From positions 53,796 to 117,795 of the forward strand of contig JAZRFY010000029.1 of NCBI GenBank assembly GCA_045643885.1: a DNA stretch of 64,000 nucleotides, read 5' to 3'. Made by a program: the position numbers and the translations under genes. Under the pieces are notes generated by a model. That model was given only the letters and a program-made list of their open reading frames with translations, was not told the DNA's origin and did no database searches. Shown here in pieces: positions 7,209-17,273 of this stretch; the first letter of the stretch is position 1; each line of letters starts with the position of its first letter. The stretch is from RGIG4608 sp045643885. GTDB lineage: Bacteria; Bacillota; Clostridia; Oscillospirales; CAG-272.

Positions 7209-9416
7209 TTAATTGATAAATCCACGAGAAACATCGTAAATACCTGGGATGTTTCTGAGTCTTGAAACGATTGAACTGTAATGTTCGGTGTTCTTACATC
7301 CTATCTTGAGCGAAACGAGAGACCCACCTGAAGAGGTCTGAACATTGATTTGAAGAATGTCAACTCTCATATCTGCAAGAGCCACGGAGATATCGGCAAG
7401 CATACCGATTCTGTCGTCAACGCGAATCTGAAGATTTGCTTCAAACAAGCTTCTCTTGTCACCGGAATCCTCATCCCATGTTGCGCTAACCCAACGGTCT
7501 GCGTTTTCAGGATTATTCTTACCGCTTATTACGTTAGGACAGTCGCATTTGTGAATCGAAATGCCGAAGCCCTTTGTAATAAATCCAATAACACTATCAC
7601 CCGGCAAGGGATTACAGCATTTTGCAAACTTAACGCTACATCCTGTTTCACCGTCAACAATGATTCCACTATTAGAACGAATCTTTTTGGGTTTAGTTGT
7701 TACAATATTTTCTTCTGTGATTACAGGAGCAGGCTCGACAGGAGATATAATCTTTCCAATTTCGTCAACAATCTTGTTTCTTACCTTGGAAAGCTGAATT
7801 CCACCGTAACCAATTGTATTATAAAGGTCGTCAGCAGAATTAAATCCGTTTCTGAGAGCAACGTTTTCAACTGCTTCAGTTCTTGTTGCTTCGTTAACAA
7901 CATATCCCGCCTTCTTAATCTCACCTTCAATCATGGATCGACCGAGAAGGATGTTGTCGGCTCTCTTTTCTTTCTTGAACCATTGACGGATTCTGTTTTT
8001 TGCGTCACTTGTGGTAACGATCTTAAGCCAATCTCGGCTCGGCCCCTTTGAAGCAGAAGAGGTAAGAATTTCAACAATTTCACCTGTCTGAAGGACTCTG
8101 TCAATTGGCACGATCATACCGTTTATCTTGGCGCCAATCATCTTATGACCGACTGCACTGTGTATTGCATATGCAAAGTCGATAACCGTTGCACCCTGAG
8201 GCAATGCCATAACGTCACCCTTGGGAGTGAATACGAACGTTTCGTCGTGGAAGATATCGATCTTAAGAGCTTGCAAGAATTCTTCGGGATCTCTTGTTTC
8301 GTCCTCGGTTTCAAGGAGCTTGGAAATCCACTCAAGCTTCTTATCGATTTCTTCTTTAGATCTTTCACCTGATTTATATTTCCAGTGTGCAGCCACACCG
8401 TATTCAGCGATATGATGCATTTCCCAGGTTCTTATCTGCACCTCGAAAGGAATACCGTATTTTCCAATAACAGTTGTGTGCAAGGAACGGTACATATTGG
8501 GCTTGGGAGTTGAAATATAGTCCTTAAATCTACCGGGAACTGAATTGAACATTTCGTGAATCAAGCCAAGCGCTGTGTAACAGTCAAGCTCGGAATCAAC
8601 GATGATTCTAAGCGCATAGAAGTCAAAGATTTCATCAAAGCTCTTGTTTTGGTTGTACATTTTTCTGTATATGCTGTATACGGTTTTAATTCTTCCCTCA
8701 AGAGTGAATTTGATGTTGTTTTCTCTGAGCTTGTTGTCTACCATAAGTCTCACGTCTTCAATGAAGTGAAGGCTTTGTCCGTATTTGCGCTCAATATTGG
8801 TGTGAACCTCTTCATAACCGATGGGATCTATATATCTCAAGCCAAGATTTTCAAGTTCTTGCTTGATTTTTTGCATACCAAGTCTGTGTGCCAAGGGAGC
8901 ATAAACCTGCATTGTTTCAAGTGCAGTAATTCTTCTCTTGTTATCGGGCTTGGCATCAAGAGTTCTCATGTTGTGAAGTCGGTCGCAAAGCTTGATAAAG
9001 ATAACTCTGACGTCCTTGGACATAGCAAGAAGCATTTTTCTGAGTGTTTCAATATGTGCTTCTTCTTTATCCTCAACCTTAAGAGTTACTATCTTAGTAA
9101 GACCGTCTACAAGCATAGAAACATCTTCACCAAAGAGCTTTTCTATTTCCTTGAGATTGGTTTTATCAGAGCAATCTTCAACTGTGTCATGGAGCAATGC
9201 TGCACAGATTGAATCCGTGTCAAGCTCAAGGCCAGCCACGATTTCAGCAACTGCGATCGGGTGAGAAATATACTCTTCACCACTTGCACGGAATTGACCT
9301 TCATGAAGGATTCGTGCATATTCAAATGCTCTTTCTATTTTTTCAATGTCGTATTTTTTGCCCGTTGCTTTAAGCATTGTGACGAGCTTTTCAAGACCTG
9401 GGTGTGTAGTGGACAT
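7209..9416 (-). CDS. rel: Bifunctional (p)ppGpp synthetase/hydrolase Rel
   Basis: A 735-residue long RelA/SpoT homologue. Domain order is HD hydrolase (His52, His76-Asp77), synthetase, TGS, a zinc-finger-like segment (CCNPLPGD) and C-terminal ACT. The synthetase holds RFKD at residues 296-299, the charge motif of bifunctional Rel enzymes (RelA-only proteins have ExDD), and the HD site is intact. It therefore makes and destroys the starvation alarmone. It lies between recJ and dtd as in Bacillus-like genomes. The same transcription unit starts with a c-di-AMP synthase, linking two nucleotide second messengers. Confidence 0.96.
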   Translation of the reverse strand: MSTTHPGLEKLVTMLKATGKKYDIEKIERAFEYARILHEGQFRASGEEYISHPIAVAEIVAGLELDTDSICAALLHDTVEDCSDKTNLKEIEKLFGEDVSMLVDGLTKIVTLKVEDKEEAHIETLRKMLLAMSKDVRVIFIKLCDRLHNMRTLDAKPDNKRRITALETMQVYAPLAHRLGMQKIKQELENLGLRYIDPIGYEEVHTNIERKYGQSLHFIEDVRLMVDNKLRENNIKFTLEGRIKTVYSIYRKMYNQNKSFDEIFDFYALRIIVDSELDCYTALGLIHEMFNSVPGRFKDYISTPKPNMYRSLHTTVIGKYGIPFEVQIRTWEMHHIAEYGVAAHWKYKSGERSKEEIDKKLEWISKLLETEDETRDPEEFLQALKIDIFHDETFVFTPKGDVMALPQGATVIDFAYAIHSAVGHKMIGAKINGMIVPIDRVLQTGEIVEILTSSASKGPSRDWLKIVTTSDAKNRIRQWFKKEKRADNILLGRSMIEGEIKKAGYVVNEATRTEAVENVALRNGFNSADDLYNTIGYGGIQLSKVRNKIVDEIGKIISPVEPAPVITEENIVTTKPKKIRSNSGIIVDGETGCSVKFAKCCNPLPGDSVIGFITKGFGISIHKCDCPNVISGKNNPENADRWVSATWDEDSGDKRSLFEANLQIRVDDRIGMLADISVALADMRVDILQINVQTSSGGSLVSLKIGCKNTEHYSSIVSRLRNIPGIYDVSRGFIN

Positions 9417-9426
9417 AAAATCTCCG

Positions 9427-11631
9427 TTAATTCTTAATGCATTGATTTTTGATTTTTTTGAGTATTGAGGATTTCTCGATACTCGTTTTCTCAGATGTGA
9501 AATATATGTCGTATTGATATATACCCGGTGTCAATTCAGAAACGGTACATATCTTTAATTCATTCATTATTTCAAGTATAATCTTGAGCTTAGCAAGGCG
9601 TATATTGCTTGTTTTGAGAGCTGTGAGCTTTTTGAACATCTCAACCTCATTCATCATATCATTGCCAAGTCTGAATTCGCGTCTTAGGAGTGAATAAACT
9701 GTAACAAAATCTTCTCTTGTGGGGATGATATCGTCGTTAGCAGAAAATTCTTGCCCGTTGCGAATGTTTCTGTAAAGTTGGTTTTCATTTTGGAAGTATG
9801 AAAGATATTCCTCAGAAAGTCTTATATCCTGAATAATCATTTGCTCACTTTCAACGTTATTGAAACGGTTAACGTCTAGAGTAAACATAACGTCAACAAG
9901 ATCGTTTTCGTGAATATTCAAGTTAAGATATGATTTATGGAACATAACTGCATTAACAGTTTTTCCGTTGTGCTCAAAAATAAATTTAGTGTGATTACCA
10001 CTTCCGATAAGATGAGCTCGTTGTACTCTTAAAGATTTAATAATAAAGTTAGGAGTTGCATTCATATTGCCAAACGGCTCAAGAAGAGATAATTCTTTTG
10101 CGAGCTTGAGGCTAATATCATTAAGTGAAAGCTCCCTGTCAGCTACAAGATTACAGTAAAGGTCCTTTTCGGTTAAGATGCTGCTTGCATACTCGTTGAT
10201 GCTCTCTCTGAAAGCGTCAACGTCCTTTCTTCTGAGAGCAAGACCTGCTGCAAGCTCGTGACCACCAAACTTGATGAGTGTGTCTTTGGAATTTGCAAGG
10301 GCATCGACAAGATTGAATCCCTTAACGCTTCTTCCGGAGCCCTTGCCAACGTCTAAGGGGCTTGGTTCTCCGACTGATGCGCCGTCAAACGAAATGAGGA
10401 TTGAAGGAAGTCCGTATTTCTCAGTAACCTTTGAAGATACGATTCCAACAACGCCCTGAAGCCATTCGTCATCTGCAACAACGATAACCTTTTGCTTGGT
10501 CAAATCAAGCTCGTTTTCGATTTTCTTATAAGCCTCTTCGGCTATTTTATTTTCTTCAAGCTGTCTTTGATAGTTGATTTCGCACAATTCGTGAGCAAGC
10601 TTTTTTGCAGCATCAATATCATTTGAAAGTAAAAGCTCAACTGCCTGAGTTGCACTTGCGATTCTACCTGCGGCATTGATTCTCGGTGCAATTGTAAAGC
10701 CGATATACGTTGAATTTATTTTCTTAGGCTTTTCAAATTTTGGCTTTGTTTCAACAACCTGTCTTACATTGGGATTTGAACCAAGACTTGCAGCTTCCAT
10801 CAAGGCGTTAAGACCTATTCTATCGCTCTTTTGAAGCATTGATAGACCGAATTTAACTATCATTCTATTTTCGTCCACGATGGGCATAACGTCCGCAATA
10901 GTTCCAATTGATGCAAGGTCGGCAAAACGGTAGTATATATTGCGTACTGCTTCACTTTCCCTTGATCTATCATAGAAGACGAGCGTTTCATAAGCACAAA
11001 TAACCTTGAAGATTACTCCAACACCTGCAAGAGATTTGAAGGGATATTCACAGTCAGGTCTATGGGGATTTACCACGGCAATTGCATCAGGCAATTCATC
11101 ATGGCATTCGTGGTGGTCGGTAACGACAACGTCAATCCCAAGAGTTGAGGCATAAGCAATTTCGTCTACGGCAGTAATTCCTGTATCAACAGTTATGATG
11201 AGGCTAACGCCATATGTAGAAAGAAGCTTAATGGCATCATTTGAAAGACCGTATCCCTCTCCGATTCTGTTGGGGATATAATAGCTTACCTGAGCACCTA
11301 GATTTTTCAAATAGAGATACAACATTGTTACGGATGTAACACCGTCAACGTCGTAGTCACCGTAAATGACGATCCTCTCGTCGTTATCAAGTGCTTTTTT
11401 AATGCGTGCAACCGCTTTCTCAACGTCCTTGAGCAAAAGTGGTGAGTGAGTAACTAGGTCATCAAAGCTAAGGAATCTTTTAGCATCCTCGGCTGTTTTA
11501 TAGCCTCTGTTATAAAGCAAGGAGGCACATATTTCAGATATATTATTTTCTTTCGCAATACTTTTGATGATTGGTCTTAATGCTTCATCATCAGAAAATT
11601 TACAAGACCAGATAGTCTTTTTGTTTTTCAT
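9427..11631 (-). CDS. recJ: Single-stranded-DNA-specific exonuclease RecJ
   Basis: A DHH/DHHA1 5'-3' exonuclease used in recombination and mismatch repair. From the chosen start the protein is 734 residues. Motifs are GDYDVDG at 91-97, DHH at 170-172 and GGHELAAGL in the DHHA1 part, followed by an OB fold and a C-terminal extension. The frame stays open 47 codons further upstream, but that stretch overlaps the preceding gene. The ATG at 11631 has a good AGAAAGGGGG ribosome binding site and leaves a 23-base gap, so it is preferred. The recJ-rel neighbourhood is conserved. Confidence 0.95.
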   Translation of the reverse strand: MKNKKTIWSCKFSDDEALRPIIKSIAKENNISEICASLLYNRGYKTAEDAKRFLSFDDLVTHSPLLLKDVEKAVARIKKALDNDERIVIYGDYDVDGVTSVTMLYLYLKNLGAQVSYYIPNRIGEGYGLSNDAIKLLSTYGVSLIITVDTGITAVDEIAYASTLGIDVVVTDHHECHDELPDAIAVVNPHRPDCEYPFKSLAGVGVIFKVICAYETLVFYDRSRESEAVRNIYYRFADLASIGTIADVMPIVDENRMIVKFGLSMLQKSDRIGLNALMEAASLGSNPNVRQVVETKPKFEKPKKINSTYIGFTIAPRINAAGRIASATQAVELLLSNDIDAAKKLAHELCEINYQRQLEENKIAEEAYKKIENELDLTKQKVIVVADDEWLQGVVGIVSSKVTEKYGLPSILISFDGASVGEPSPLDVGKGSGRSVKGFNLVDALANSKDTLIKFGGHELAAGLALRRKDVDAFRESINEYASSILTEKDLYCNLVADRELSLNDISLKLAKELSLLEPFGNMNATPNFIIKSLRVQRAHLIGSGNHTKFIFEHNGKTVNAVMFHKSYLNLNIHENDLVDVMFTLDVNRFNNVESEQMIIQDIRLSEEYLSYFQNENQLYRNIRNGQEFSANDDIIPTREDFVTVYSLLRREFRLGNDMMNEVEMFKKLTALKTSNIRLAKLKIILEIMNELKICTVSELTPGIYQYDIYFTSEKTSIEKSSILKKIKNQCIKN

Positions 11632-11654
11632 AGTTGCCCCCTTTCTCTGGATTT

Positions 11655-13244
11655 TTAGTTGGGTTTGTATTTTTTCATAATCTCGATAGCAACCTTTATT
11701 CCATCGATTGCCGAGCTCATAATTCCACCTGCATACCCTGCCCCTTCTCCACACGGATAGATATATCGGCATGTTGGGGAGGTGAGATTTTCGTTTCTTG
11801 TTATTCTTATTGGAGCCGAGGTTCTGGTTTCAACTCCTGTAAGGACTGCATCACGTGTTGCAAATCCTTTGATTCTTTTATCAAAGACAAGAAAGCCTTC
11901 TTTAAGTCTTTGTGTTATATATTCGGGCAAAACATTTGAAAGGTTTGCGACCTTGGTTCTTTTGCCACTTGCATACGTTGGCATAATTCTTGAAGGCGAT
12001 GAGGAAGCTTTATCTCCAAGAAAATCCCCCATAAGCTGGATGGGTGCGAAATAATCACCGCCACCTGCTATATATGCTTTTCTTTCAAGCTCCTCCTGGA
12101 ATTCAATTGCCTTATATGGATTGTTGCCATAGTCTTCTGTGAAAACGGAAACGTTAACTGCGCAATTTGAATTTACACCATCTCTTGCGTAGTGACTCAT
12201 GCCGTTAACACATACGCCAAGCTCTTGTGAAGTTGCAGGAACTACCTCTCCACCGGGGCACATACAAAATGTATACACTCCACGGGGATTGGTTGTATCA
12301 GAGAGGTTATATTCTCCTGCACCAAGCTTTGGATGTCCTGCAAAGCTACCGTAAAGTGCTGAGTCGATATCCTTTTTGAGATGCTCAACGCGAACACCTA
12401 CGGAAAATGGCTTGGGTTCGATTATGAGATTTTTGCCGAGAAGCATTCTATAGGTATCTCTTGCACTGTGACCAAGTGCAAGAACAAGATTTTCGGTTTG
12501 GTATTCACCTTTTGTCGTTGTGACCTTGACCTCAGCCTCTGAAATACTGATATCATCCATTCGGCAACGGTACAAAACAGTTCCACCAAGCTCTTCAATT
12601 CTGGAGAGTATGTTATCTACTACCTTTGTGAGAATGTCAGTACCGATGTGTGGCTTAGCTTTAGTTAAAATAGCCTCAGGTGCTCCGAATTCAACAAATC
12701 GTGAAAGCACATAATTGCAACGTGCATCGTTGATTCGTGTTGTCAGCTTTCCGTCTGAAAACGTTCCGGCACCACCTGCTCCAAACTGTACGTTGGAATC
12801 AAGATCTAAAACTCCCGTTTCAACAAACTTATTGAGCGCATTGGTTCTGTCGTGAACATTATCACCGCGATCAATGATGATTGGGTTATATCCGTTTTCA
12901 GCAAGTAACAATGCACAAAACATTCCTGCAGGTCCCATGCCCACAACAACAGGTCTTGTATCAAGATTTTGTGAACCTGTTTCAAAGCTCATTGTATCAT
13001 CGTCAAGCAATTTGATTCTTGGTGATGATGGAATTTTAATTGTTTTGCTTGTTTCTGCTGCTATGGTGTAAACAAGTAAAATGTTTTCCTTATCACGGGC
13101 ATCAATTGAACGCTTATTGACGGAATATTTAAAATCTTTTGCGTTGACACCGGCACTTTTGAGTACTTTTTTAGCTTGGTCGAATGCGATTTGTTCGTCA
13201 TCGTCCAATCCTATTTTTATGTTGTTTACGAGAAGCTTACTCAT
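11655..13244 (-). CDS. FAD-dependent oxidoreductase (COG2509-like)
   Basis: A 529-residue flavoprotein. An N-terminal region of about 100 residues precedes the dinucleotide-binding motif GMGPAGMFCALLLAENG. Further conserved pieces are GAGGAGTFSDGKLTTR and a C-terminal GEGAGYAGGIMSSA. The family is widespread in Firmicutes and annotated as an uncharacterised FAD-dependent dehydrogenase; its substrate is not established. The start overlaps the end of cdaR by 8 bases (ATGAGTAA), indicating coupled translation. I do not assign a reaction. Confidence 0.85.
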   Translation of the reverse strand: MSKLLVNNIKIGLDDDEQIAFDQAKKVLKSAGVNAKDFKYSVNKRSIDARDKENILLVYTIAAETSKTIKIPSSPRIKLLDDDTMSFETGSQNLDTRPVVVGMGPAGMFCALLLAENGYNPIIIDRGDNVHDRTNALNKFVETGVLDLDSNVQFGAGGAGTFSDGKLTTRINDARCNYVLSRFVEFGAPEAILTKAKPHIGTDILTKVVDNILSRIEELGGTVLYRCRMDDISISEAEVKVTTTKGEYQTENLVLALGHSARDTYRMLLGKNLIIEPKPFSVGVRVEHLKKDIDSALYGSFAGHPKLGAGEYNLSDTTNPRGVYTFCMCPGGEVVPATSQELGVCVNGMSHYARDGVNSNCAVNVSVFTEDYGNNPYKAIEFQEELERKAYIAGGGDYFAPIQLMGDFLGDKASSSPSRIMPTYASGKRTKVANLSNVLPEYITQRLKEGFLVFDKRIKGFATRDAVLTGVETRTSAPIRITRNENLTSPTCRYIYPCGEGAGYAGGIMSSAIDGIKVAIEIMKKYKPN

Positions 13245-13683
13245 TGCCGATGATAGTGTTTATCGAGAGCTTCAACTCAATTTCCTTGTGAATGTGGTAG
13301 TTTTTGCCGTTAGCAATATCGATCGGAACGTATACGTCGTATTCATCGAATGATGATCTGTTGATATTGATTGTGATAAATCCGTCATCATCTACTGCAA
13401 TTGCATCAAGAGCAGACTGTGTGCCGTAGAAAGTGATATAACCGTATTTTGGGGATATGTACTCATACGGAGCGCCGTCCACAAGGACATATTCAACGTA
13501 ATAGCCTTTTTCAACCATTGGGTCATTGGCATAGTTTGCATATGACCAAATGGCAAAGGAAATTACTACGCAACAAATAAAGAGGAGGATATTGAAGAAA
13601 ATTTGCTTTTTGGAAGTGGATTCTTCTTGTGAAGTTTGTTCTTCGAATTCATTAACCGAAATGTTTTCGTTATTTGCGTTCAT
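13237..13683 (-). CDS. cdaR: CdaR-like YbbR-domain protein, short form
   Basis: A 148-residue protein with a cytoplasmic N-terminus, one membrane helix (about residues 28-48) and one YbbR-like beta domain outside. CdaR controls the diadenylate cyclase CdaA and is encoded next to it. The Bacillus protein has about four YbbR repeats; here only one is present and the frame ends cleanly, so this is a short version. It overlaps cdaA by 14 bases and the oxidoreductase by 8 bases, so the three are translationally linked. The call rests on the membrane topology, YbbR-like strand pattern and the cdaA context. Confidence 0.75.
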   Translation of the reverse strand: MNANNENISVNEFEEQTSQEESTSKKQIFFNILLFICCVVISFAIWSYANYANDPMVEKGYYVEYVLVDGAPYEYISPKYGYITFYGTQSALDAIAVDDDGFITININRSSFDEYDVYVPIDIANGKNYHIHKEIELKLSINTIIGNE

Positions 13684-14587
13684 TTTCGTCCTCCTTATTT
13701 TCGTTGTTTTGCTTTGTATTTGAGATAAATGTTAATGGATTATTATTCTTAGGATTGGTGGATGGAATCAAGAGTTTTGACAATTCTTTTCTAAGAGTTT
13801 TTTCGTTAAGTCCCTGAATCATTTCTCCTTCAACGGCAATTGAAATCTTTCCTGTTTCCTCTGAAACAACGATTACAACTGAATCACTGATTTCAGATAT
13901 ACCAAGAGCTGCTCTGTGTCTTGTTCCCATGCTTTCATCAAGATCCTCACTGCTTGAAAGAGGAAGAACACAAGCTGCTGCATAAACTCTGAAGTTTCTT
14001 AAAATAACTGCACCGTCATGAAGAGGTGACTTATTAAAGAACAAGTTCTTCAAAAGCTGTGATGAGAGCTGAGCATTAATAAATGTTCCTGTTCTGATGT
14101 ATTCACTAAGCTTTGAATCTCTTTCGATGACAATCAACGCACCAGTCTTTTCATAAGAAAGGTCAACTGCTGTTTTTGTGAGAATTCCAATAGAATTTGC
14201 AACATAAGAGGAGCTTTTGTGATCAGTTGAAATATTTTTGATATTGTTGATGGGAGCATTACCAAGCTTTTCAAGTGCAGCGCGGAGTTCGGGCTGGAAC
14301 ATGATGATGAAGGTTATCATACCTGCCTGATAAAACCATTCGTATATGAATGCAGTTCCTCTCAAATTGAAGAATTGGCTAAGAACCATTATACCGCCGA
14401 GTATAAGGATACCAAGTGCAAGACGAGCAGCTCGTCTGTTGAAAATAAATTTGAGCACCAAGAAAAAGCTTATAGACAAAACGATGATGTCTATAATATC
14501 ATTGATCTTGATCATTTCAAGTCTGTGCAATACTTGAAGATTGAATGTGTCATAAAATTGAGAAAATAATTTAGTAATCTGCTCCAT
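13670..14587 (-). CDS. cdaA: Diadenylate cyclase CdaA
   Basis: A 305-residue membrane cyclase that joins two ATP molecules into c-di-AMP, the messenger that controls potassium, osmotic and wall balance. Three membrane segments fill the first 95 residues and the DAC domain follows. The catalytic motifs DGA (191-193) and RHR (223-225) are intact. A long C-terminal tail after residue 265 is polar. It begins with AAAGGAGTG and has its own promoter (14648-14676). It is the first gene of a roughly 13 kb leftward unit, with its regulator cdaR next. Confidence 0.96.
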   Translation of the reverse strand: MEQITKLFSQFYDTFNLQVLHRLEMIKINDIIDIIVLSISFFLVLKFIFNRRAARLALGILILGGIMVLSQFFNLRGTAFIYEWFYQAGMITFIIMFQPELRAALEKLGNAPINNIKNISTDHKSSSYVANSIGILTKTAVDLSYEKTGALIVIERDSKLSEYIRTGTFINAQLSSQLLKNLFFNKSPLHDGAVILRNFRVYAAACVLPLSSSEDLDESMGTRHRAALGISEISDSVVIVVSEETGKISIAVEGEMIQGLNEKTLRKELSKLLIPSTNPKNNNPLTFISNTKQNNENKEDENERK

Positions 14588-14647
14588 ATTCCCACTCCTT
14601 TATGTAAAATTTACATATATTTAAAGAAAAATAGTCTTATTCAATAT

Positions 14648-14676
14648 AGTATAACATATATATTTACAAATTACAA
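14648..14676 (-). promoter_or_regulatory. Promoter of the cdaA unit
   Basis: Minus strand TTGTAA (14676-14671), 17 bases, TATACT (14653-14648), with TG upstream of the -10 (extended type). It lies 60 bases before the cdaA ATG. Confidence 0.65.
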
Positions 14677-14710
14677 ACATTTTTTCATAAAAAATCAAAA
14701 AAAATTCAAA

Positions 14711-14744
14711 AAATAACTCCGCAAGCACATCGTACTTGCGGAGT
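14711..14744 (-). terminator. Terminator of the nusB-yebC unit
   Basis: Ten perfect pairs (ACTCCGCAAG at 14716-14725 / CTTGCGGAGT at 14735-14744) with a 9-base loop, followed on the minus strand by TATTTTTT. It ends transcription 24 bases past yebC. Confidence 0.8.
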
Positions 14745-14767
14745 AAATATTTTTATTGAAATTTTGA

Positions 14768-15499
14768 TTATTCGTCGCAATTTTCCCAGTTGTGATAAAC
14801 GTTCATAACGTCATCGTGATCCTCAAGATTTTCAATGAGAAGATTCATGTATTTAATGTCATCTGCATTGTCAAGAGTAACGTAATTGGATGCAATTTTA
14901 TCCTTTTCGCAGGACTCAATCTCATAGCCTGCAGCAACAAGTGCGTCATTAACTGCATAGAGATCGTCGGGCTCTGTATAAATCTCGAAAACGTCGCCGT
15001 CGCTTGAGAAATCGGAAGCGCCTGCTTCAAGAGCTGTTTCCATAAGAGCATCCTCGTCGTTAACGTTTTCCTTGAGAATGATGATAACTCCCTGCTCTGT
15101 GAAAAGGTAGCTTACGCAACCTGTCTGACCAAGATTACCCTTGAACTTGGAGAAGTATGATCTGACGTCACCGGCAGTTCTATTACGGTTGTCAGTTGAT
15201 GCTTCAACGATTACCGCAATACCTGCAGGGCCGTATCCCTCGTATACGATTTCTTCGTATGTTGTATTTGTTTCACCAAGTGCCTTTTTGATTGTACGCT
15301 CGATGTTATCGTTAGGAACGTTATTGGATTTTGCTTTTGCGATAAGATCACGAAGCTTGGAGTTTACAGAAGGATCTCCGCCACCTGCCTTAACTGCGAT
15401 AGTGATTTCTTTACCGATCTTTGTAAAGATTTTGGCTTTCTGAGCGTCGGTCTTCTCTTTTTTGTGCTTGATATTATTCCATTTACTATGTCCAGACAT
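14768..15499 (-). CDS. yebC: YebC/PmpR family protein
   Basis: A 243-residue protein with the unmistakable start MSGHSKWNNIKHKKEKTDAQK and the phrase YEGYGPAGIAVIVEASTDN in domain 2. YebC was long called a transcriptional regulator. Recent work on the family shows that it helps ribosomes through proline-rich stalls. Full family length. It is the last gene of the nusB unit, 21 bases after argS, and is followed by a strong terminator. Confidence 0.95.
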   Translation of the reverse strand: MSGHSKWNNIKHKKEKTDAQKAKIFTKIGKEITIAVKAGGGDPSVNSKLRDLIAKAKSNNVPNDNIERTIKKALGETNTTYEEIVYEGYGPAGIAVIVEASTDNRNRTAGDVRSYFSKFKGNLGQTGCVSYLFTEQGVIIILKENVNDEDALMETALEAGASDFSSDGDVFEIYTEPDDLYAVNDALVAAGYEIESCEKDKIASNYVTLDNADDIKYMNLLIENLEDHDDVMNVYHNWENCDE

Positions 15500-15520
15500 T
15501 TTTTAGTACCTCTTTATCAA

Positions 15521-17233
15521 TTAAATCTTTTCTGTTTTCTTAAGGCAAATGAGCTCAAATGCGTTACCAAGAACGTAGTTTGTAGCCTTTGTAAGTGCGA
15601 TTCTTGTGCTGAGAACATCCTTGTCGTCTGCAGAAAGAATGTGGCAGTTATGATAGAAACGGTTGAATGCCGTTGCTACGTCGAGAATGTAACGAGTGAT
15701 GATAGAAGGCTCATATGCTTCAAGTGCTTCAAGAACTTTTTCAGGGAAGCGAGAAAGAGTTTTAACAAGGTCTCTTTCCTCGTCAGCTGTAAATACCATA
15801 TTGCCATCACAAGCCTTTTCACCAACTTTCTCCATCAATGAGCAGGTTCTTGCGTATGTATACTGTACGTAAGGTCCTGTGTTTCCATCAAAGGAGAGGG
15901 CATCTTCAAGAACGAAGTTGATATCACGGATTCTATTGCTTGAGAGATAATAGAATACGATTGCGCCTACACCGACAGCCTCTGCAACCTTTTCCTTGTT
16001 TTCAAGGTTTGGATTTTTCTCTTCCATAATTTCAGAAACCTTTTCGATTGCCTGAGCAAAGAGATCCTTAAGAAGAATTACGTTGCCTGTTCTTGTGGCA
16101 AGCTTTGCGCCGTTGATACTTACCGTGCCGTAAGGAACGTGAACGAGCTTATCGTGCCAATCATAGCCCATAAGCTCAACAACCTTGAACCACTGTGCAA
16201 AATGCAAGCTTTGGCCTGCGCTTGTTACGTAGATGGACTTGTCATAATCGTAAGTCTGCTTTCTGTAAACTGCAGCAGCGATATCTCTTGTGGGATAGAG
16301 CGTTGAACCGTCGCGCTTAAGAATAAGGCAAGGGGGCATATTATATTCTTCAAGGTCAACGATGGATGCACCGTCGTCAATCTTGAGAAGTCCCATTTCT
16401 CTAAGCTTTTCAACCTGTGCGGGCATCTTGTCAGTATAAAAGCTTTCGCCCTTATAGCTATCAAATTCAATGCCGAGCTGACCGTATGTTTTCTTGTATT
16501 CAGCAACGCTGATTTCAATGAACCACTTCCAAAGAGCAATATCTTCTTCATCACCAAGCTCAAGCTTGTGGAACTCTGCTCTTGCTTCATCGTTGAGGGC
16601 AGGATTTTCTTCAGCTTCCTGGTGGAACTTTACGTAAAGCTCAACAAGCTTATCGATTCCGCCTTCATTGATGGCATCCTTGTCACCCCACTTTTTGAAG
16701 GCAACGATCATTTTACCAAATTGTGTTCCCCAGTCACCAAGGTAGTTGATACCTACACAGTTATAACCCACGAATTCGTGAAGCTTTTTAAGTGAGTGGC
16801 CGATAACGGTTGTTCCAAGATGTCCTATATGGAAGGGCTTTGCTACGTTGGGAGATGAGTAGTCAAGAACTACTGTTTTGCCTTCACCGAATGTTGCAGA
16901 TCCATATTTGTCACCGTTAGGAAGAATATTGTTTACAACGATGTTTGTAAGATATTCATCACTTACGCAAATGTTCAAATAGCCGTTTACTGCCTCAACC
17001 TTCTTTACGGATTCGTCGCTGAATGAATCAGCAATCATCTGAGCGATTTGCACAGGTGAACGACGAAGTGACTTTGAAAGCTTAAAGCAAGGAAGAGCCA
17101 AGTCACCCATGTTGGAATCAGGGGGATATTCGAGCATAGCAGCAAGATCATTTGCTTCGATGGTTACGTCGGAAAAGTTATTTTTGATAACTTCAAGTAT
17201 CTTTTCAGATACTTTCACTTTAAAATTTTGCAT
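15521..17233 (-). CDS. argS: Arginyl-tRNA synthetase
   Basis: A 570-residue class I synthetase with the N-terminal Add1 domain, HIGH motif (FHIGHLG, near residue 137) and a C-terminal DALR anticodon-binding domain. In the KMSK position it has TRTGN, one of the variants accepted in ArgRS. It charges tRNA-Arg. It follows argR, so the arginine repressor and the arginine-charging enzyme are in one unit. GAAAGG precedes the ATG. Confidence 0.97.
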   Translation of the reverse strand: MQNFKVKVSEKILEVIKNNFSDVTIEANDLAAMLEYPPDSNMGDLALPCFKLSKSLRRSPVQIAQMIADSFSDESVKKVEAVNGYLNICVSDEYLTNIVVNNILPNGDKYGSATFGEGKTVVLDYSSPNVAKPFHIGHLGTTVIGHSLKKLHEFVGYNCVGINYLGDWGTQFGKMIVAFKKWGDKDAINEGGIDKLVELYVKFHQEAEENPALNDEARAEFHKLELGDEEDIALWKWFIEISVAEYKKTYGQLGIEFDSYKGESFYTDKMPAQVEKLREMGLLKIDDGASIVDLEEYNMPPCLILKRDGSTLYPTRDIAAAVYRKQTYDYDKSIYVTSAGQSLHFAQWFKVVELMGYDWHDKLVHVPYGTVSINGAKLATRTGNVILLKDLFAQAIEKVSEIMEEKNPNLENKEKVAEAVGVGAIVFYYLSSNRIRDINFVLEDALSFDGNTGPYVQYTYARTCSLMEKVGEKACDGNMVFTADEERDLVKTLSRFPEKVLEALEAYEPSIITRYILDVATAFNRFYHNCHILSADDKDVLSTRIALTKATNYVLGNAFELICLKKTEKI

Positions 17234-17273
17234 ACTTTCGCCTTTCTGTATATAATTGAGTTGTTTAACAAGT

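Noticed and set aside
7350..9212. Two long plus-strand frames of 233 and 218 codons
   Set aside because: Both lie antisense to rel, a strongly conserved gene. They show no recognisable protein pattern and no ribosome binding site.
11632..11772. N-terminal extension of recJ by 47 codons
   Set aside because: It overlaps the preceding gene by over 110 bases, is rich in Trp and Arg, and has a poor start; the ATG at 11631 has a strong ribosome binding site.
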